From: SXZD01 sp034680345
Lineage (GTDB): Bacteria; Pseudomonadota; Gammaproteobacteria; Burkholderiales; Burkholderiaceae_B
Assembly (NCBI GenBank): GCA_034680345.1
Contig: JAXISZ010000005.1
Coordinates: 1-64,000, forward strand
Direction: 5' to 3'
DNA length: 64,000 bases
The translations under genes were made by a program, and so were the position numbers. Position 1 is the first letter of the stretch. Every line of letters begins with the position of its first letter. Shown here one piece after another: positions 61,243 through 64,000 of this stretch. A model generated the notes under the pieces. The model worked only from the letters and a program-made list of their open reading frames with translations. It searched no databases and had not been told where the DNA came from.

Positions 61243-62184
61243 CTATTGCACCTTTATATCATTGAGCATGACACAACCATACAAACGGCAAGCTAATATC
61301 GCATTACGTAAAGCGTCAATCGCTGGTAATCGAGAAAAACTTTTTCTCCAAACCAAAGCCACTTGACGACGATCGGCTGGCTCCTCCAAGGCAATGTAAC
61401 GCAATAAACTGTCTTTTGAAACCACACTTGGCACAGAACTAGATGGCAATAGGGTAATACCAACACCAGAGGCCACCATATGACGAATGGTTTCAAGAGA
61501 ACTGCCTTCAAATGTACGTTGTATACCCTCTGAGGCTTGAGAAAAACGGGCCAACTCGGGGCAGACATCTAATACCTGATCACGAAAACAATGACCTACC
61601 CCTAAAAGTAACATTGTTTGTGATTTTAATTCTGAAGCAGCAATCGACTTTCGTTTAGCCCAAGGGTGCTTAGCCGGTATAGCCACATAAAAAGGCTCCT
61701 CATAAATGGGCCAAATTGATATTGCAGACTCCGAAACAGGCAAAGCCAAAATAGCCACATCAAGCTCACCTTGCTTTAACAACTCCAATAATTTCACCGT
61801 AAAATTTTCTTGGATTATCAGTGGCATACCTTCATAACGGCTGATCATTTTTTGCACCAGAGAAGGCAATAAATACGGCCCAATGGTGTAAATCACCCCC
61901 ACCCGCAAAGGCCCCAACAGGGGATTAGACCCTTGCCGCGCAATTTCTTTTACTAAACAAGCCTGCTCCAAAACCCGCTGCGCTTGCTCAACAATACGTT
62001 CCCCGATTGCAGTAAGCCCAACCTCAGCTAATCCGCGTTCAAACAGCATCACATCAAGCTCATCCTCAAACTTCTTAATAGCCACCGATAAAGTGGGTTG
62101 ACTGACAAAGCACGCTTCAGCTGCTCTACCAAAATGGCGTTCACGGGCCAAAGCAACAATGTATTTTAATTCAGTTAAAGTCAT
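61243..62184 (-). CDS. oxyR: Hydrogen peroxide-inducible LysR-type activator OxyR
   Basis: A 313-residue LysR-type regulator. The N-terminal helix-turn-helix is in HFGRAAEACFVSQPTLSVAI. The redox pair falls at residues 199 and 208 in VGHCFRDQVLDVC, the same positions as C199 and C208 of E. coli OxyR, so peroxide sensing by disulfide formation is expected. It would activate catalase and peroxidase genes outside this window. It is upstream of ubiA and divergent from ridA. Confidence 0.95.
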   Translation of the reverse strand: MTLTELKYIVALARERHFGRAAEACFVSQPTLSVAIKKFEDELDVMLFERGLAEVGLTAIGERIVEQAQRVLEQACLVKEIARQGSNPLLGPLRVGVIYTIGPYLLPSLVQKMISRYEGMPLIIQENFTVKLLELLKQGELDVAILALPVSESAISIWPIYEEPFYVAIPAKHPWAKRKSIAASELKSQTMLLLGVGHCFRDQVLDVCPELARFSQASEGIQRTFEGSSLETIRHMVASGVGITLLPSSSVPSVVSKDSLLRYIALEEPADRRQVALVWRKSFSRLPAIDALRNAILACRLYGCVMLNDIKVQ

Positions 62185-62369
62185 GGCAATTGAAACATTA
62201 AAAACAACGCATTAAAAATTGCGTCAACAGTTTTAATTGTATACGCGCAAACACATTAAGCTGGTTTTTTTAATTCATTTAAAGGCAATCTTACCCGGAA
62301 ACAAACTATTACAAATAAACCACCACAAACGGGTAAAATAGTGGTTTTCTTATTTAAAAACAAATAGCC

Positions 62370-62747
62370 ATGAGTAAACAAATTATTTTAACATCAGCGG
62401 CTCCAGCAGCCATCGGCCCGTACAATCAAGCTATCAAAATCAACAACATGGTATTTGTATCTGGCCAAATTGGCCTAGATCCAAACACAGGTGAATTGAT
62501 TGAAGGCTTTGAGCAACAAGTTCGACGTGCATTTAGCAATTTGAGCGCTGTGCTTGAAGAATCAGGCGCTAATTTTGCGCACGTTGTTAAATTGACCTTG
62601 TTTGTCACCGACCTTTCAAAATTTGCAATCGTCAACACCATCATGAAAGAATTTGTGCCAGAACCCTACCCTGCACGCTCTACCATTGGCGTAGCCAGTT
62701 TACCCAAAGGTGGAGAATTTGAAGTAGAAGCCATTGCAGTTATCTAA
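62370..62747 (+). CDS. ridA: RidA family 2-iminobutanoate/2-iminopropanoate deaminase
   Basis: A 125-residue YjgF/RidA protein that hydrolyses reactive enamine and imine intermediates from threonine dehydratase and other PLP enzymes. SAAPAAIGPYNQAIKINNMV, SGQIGLDP, the active-site Arg in YPARSTIGVASLP, and the closing EFEVEAIAV are all present. It is divergent from oxyR and followed by a terminator. Confidence 0.95.
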   Translation: MSKQIILTSAAPAAIGPYNQAIKINNMVFVSGQIGLDPNTGELIEGFEQQVRRAFSNLSAVLEESGANFAHVVKLTLFVTDLSKFAIVNTIMKEFVPEPYPARSTIGVASLPKGGEFEVEAIAVI

Positions 62748-62764
62748 ACCCTATTTTTACGGCA

Positions 62765-62799
62765 AATAAAACCACTGCAATACAGGTGGTTTTATTTTT
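62765..62799 (+). terminator. Rho-independent terminator between ridA and recG
   Basis: AATAAAACCAC pairs with GTGGTTTTATT, and CTG/CAG extends the stem inward with one bulged G. The stem is followed by further T. It lies 18 bp after the ridA stop and 15 bp before the recG start, so recG needs its own promoter or readthrough. Confidence 0.75.
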
Positions 62800-62814
62800 A
62801 AAAACACAAACACC

Positions 62815-64000
62815 ATGGCTGTAAACAGTACCGAGATCAGCGCAGAACTTAACAAGCTACCGCAACGCATAGCAGAAAAAGTACAAGCAGGGTTAAAGCT
62901 CGCGCGCTGGATTGATCTGGTATTACACTTACCCATGCGCTACCAAGACGAAGCCACCCTTAGCACCTTTGAAAATCTTGTAGACAAAGCAAACGCTAGC
63001 TTAATAGGCACCGTTGTAGACAGCGAAATTATTGAACGACCACGCCGCCAATTGGTTGCCAAACTGGCCGTTGATGGGGGCGAAATTCAACTGCGTTGGT
63101 TGCATTTTTATCCTAACCAACAATCTAAACTTTCACAAGGCAGCACAATTAAAGTAACGGGCATCATTCGCAAAAATCGCTGGGGTTGGGAAATAATACA
63201 CCCAAAAATTATTTTTAACCCAAAAGCGGAAGAATGGACCCAAACACACTCTAAAACGCAAAAACAGAGTCAAGAAAAAAGTCAGGAACAAGCTCAGAAA
63301 CAAACTGACACGACCAAGGCAGCAACAGCCGCAGACTCAGCGCGTTTAACGCCTGTCTACCCCAGCGCTGCTGGTATTGGCCAAACCGATTTTACCCGTT
63401 GGCTTAAACAAGCCCCAGAAGCTGCATTTGAAGAATTACTACCTAGCCAATGGCTCAATGCCCTGAAACTACCCAACTGGTGCAACGCCTTACAAACCTT
63501 ACACGGCCAAGCAAGTCCAAACACTGAAGCTGCGTTAAATAATCGCAGCCATCCGGCTTGGCAGCGCATCAAATTTGAAGAATTGCTAGCACAACAATTA
63601 GCCCTCAAACAAGCTCGCCAACATAAAAAAACCACCACCGCACCAGTTTTTGGAGCACAGCCCAACCCCATTTTACTAGCGGCCCAATCGAAATTACCTT
63701 TTTCCTTAACACAAGCGCAAAGTAGAGTGCTCAACGAAATATTACAAGATTTAGCGCTACCACACCCCATGCAAAGATTGCTACAAGGCGATGTTGGTAG
63801 TGGCAAAACCGCTGTTGCAGCCTTGGCTTGCGCTCAAGCAATTGGTGCAGATTATCAAACAGCACTGATGGCACCCACGGAGATACTGGCCGAACAACAT
63901 TTTAAAAAACTACACCCACTTTACAAATCGCTGGGCTTAAACTGCGAATTATTAACAGGGTCAACTGGCAAAAAAGAAAAGCGCAGAATTGAAGCGGCTT
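62815..64000 (+). CDS. recG: ATP-dependent DNA helicase RecG, N-terminal part (runs off the right edge)
   Basis: The frame opens at ATG 62815 and stays open for 395 codons to the window edge. The N-terminal wedge/OB region includes LARWIDLVLHLPMRYQDEAT and GGEIQLRWLHFYPNQQ. The helicase motifs Q and I follow (PMQRLLQGDVGSGKTAVAAL, Walker A at about residue 325-332), then APTEILAEQH. RecG unwinds stalled forks and Holliday junctions. A Gln/Lys/Ser-rich linker of about 35 residues (near 142-176) separates the OB region from the rest and is longer than usual. Confidence 0.95.
   Translation, partial: MAVNSTEISAELNKLPQRIAEKVQAGLKLARWIDLVLHLPMRYQDEATLSTFENLVDKANASLIGTVVDSEIIERPRRQLVAKLAVDGGEIQLRWLHFYPNQQSKLSQGSTIKVTGIIRKNRWGWEIIHPKIIFNPKAEEWTQTHSKTQKQSQEKSQEQAQKQTDTTKAATAADSARLTPVYPSAAGIGQTDFTRWLKQAPEAAFEELLPSQWLNALKLPNWCNALQTLHGQASPNTEAALNNRSHPAWQRIKFEELLAQQLALKQARQHKKTTTAPVFGAQPNPILLAAQSKLPFSLTQAQSRVLNEILQDLALPHPMQRLLQGDVGSGKTAVAALACAQAIGADYQTALMAPTEILAEQHFKKLHPLYKSLGLNCELLTGSTGKKEKRRIEAA

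Noticed and set aside
1..64000. CRISPR arrays, tRNA or rRNA genes, insertion sequences and prophage
   Set aside because: I looked for regularly spaced repeats, cloverleaf ends and transposase or integrase motifs and saw none; a tRNA scan would be needed to be sure.

Overview
The window looks like the chromosome of an AT-rich betaproteobacterium, most likely Burkholderiales. I see no rRNA, tRNA, phage, insertion sequence or CRISPR array. The lineage call rests on gene neighbourhoods and family-level markers: DUF3579 and DUF2782 proteins, a BPSS1780-type membrane protein, folE2-dxs-ispA beside a Rieske oxygenase, polA near DUF2782-thrB-uvrD-leuS, exbBD-lpxK-trm112-kdsB-adk, clpS-clpA beside cspA, and ubiA-oxyR. 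Nearly all intact genes are core housekeeping.

Layout. 1-1643: the start of a large Ig-like-repeat adhesin (cut by the edge) and an exported monohaem protein. 1823-4760: ispH-fkpB, radC, rpmB-rpmG. 4900-5614: a decayed umuDC mutagenesis locus. 5701-10453, minus strand: fatty-acid desaturase, MscS channel, rsmB, purN. 10568-17672, plus strand: ribF-ileS-lspA-coaBC-diguanylate cyclase. 17679-21989, minus strand: clpS-clpA, then a cytochrome c and a flavocytochrome-c sulfide dehydrogenase flavoprotein. 22352-25692: cspA, a low-information stretch, icd, a DUF192 gene, sodB. 25869-29730: exbBD-lpxK-trm112-kdsB-adk. 30155-30421: a dgkA pseudogene. 30444-36586: murJ, rpsT, DUF3579, folE2, dxs, ispA. 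36971-40710: Rieske oxygenase, GntR regulator, EamA exporter, ZIP transporter. 40819-51241: polA, LOG protein, an ankyrin protein, DUF2782, thrB, BPSS1780 protein, uvrD-like helicase. 51360-60361: leuS-lptE-holA-proA-hemJ-like-RNA methyltransferase-yggS-proC. 60393-64000: ubiA and oxyR, ridA, and the 5' part of recG.

How the genes fit together. Many supply envelope and isoprenoid precursors (ispH, dxs, ispA, ubiA, murJ, lpxK, kdsB, lptE, lspA). Others serve translation (ileS, leuS, ribosomal proteins, rRNA methyltransferases), proteolysis (clpSA), cofactors (ribF, coaBC, folE2), and oxidative or iron stress (sodB, oxyR, exbBD).

Most notable. Two gene remnants can be read by eye in apparently empty DNA: umuD plus the 3' end of umuC on the minus strand, and dgkA on the plus strand. 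Both show gene erosion. The clearest accessory elements are the 677-residue ankyrin protein lying between otherwise conserved neighbours and the adhesin start at the left edge. Several palindromes and a long hairpin near 36.7 kb have no assigned function. I did not find a convincing new multi-gene system.
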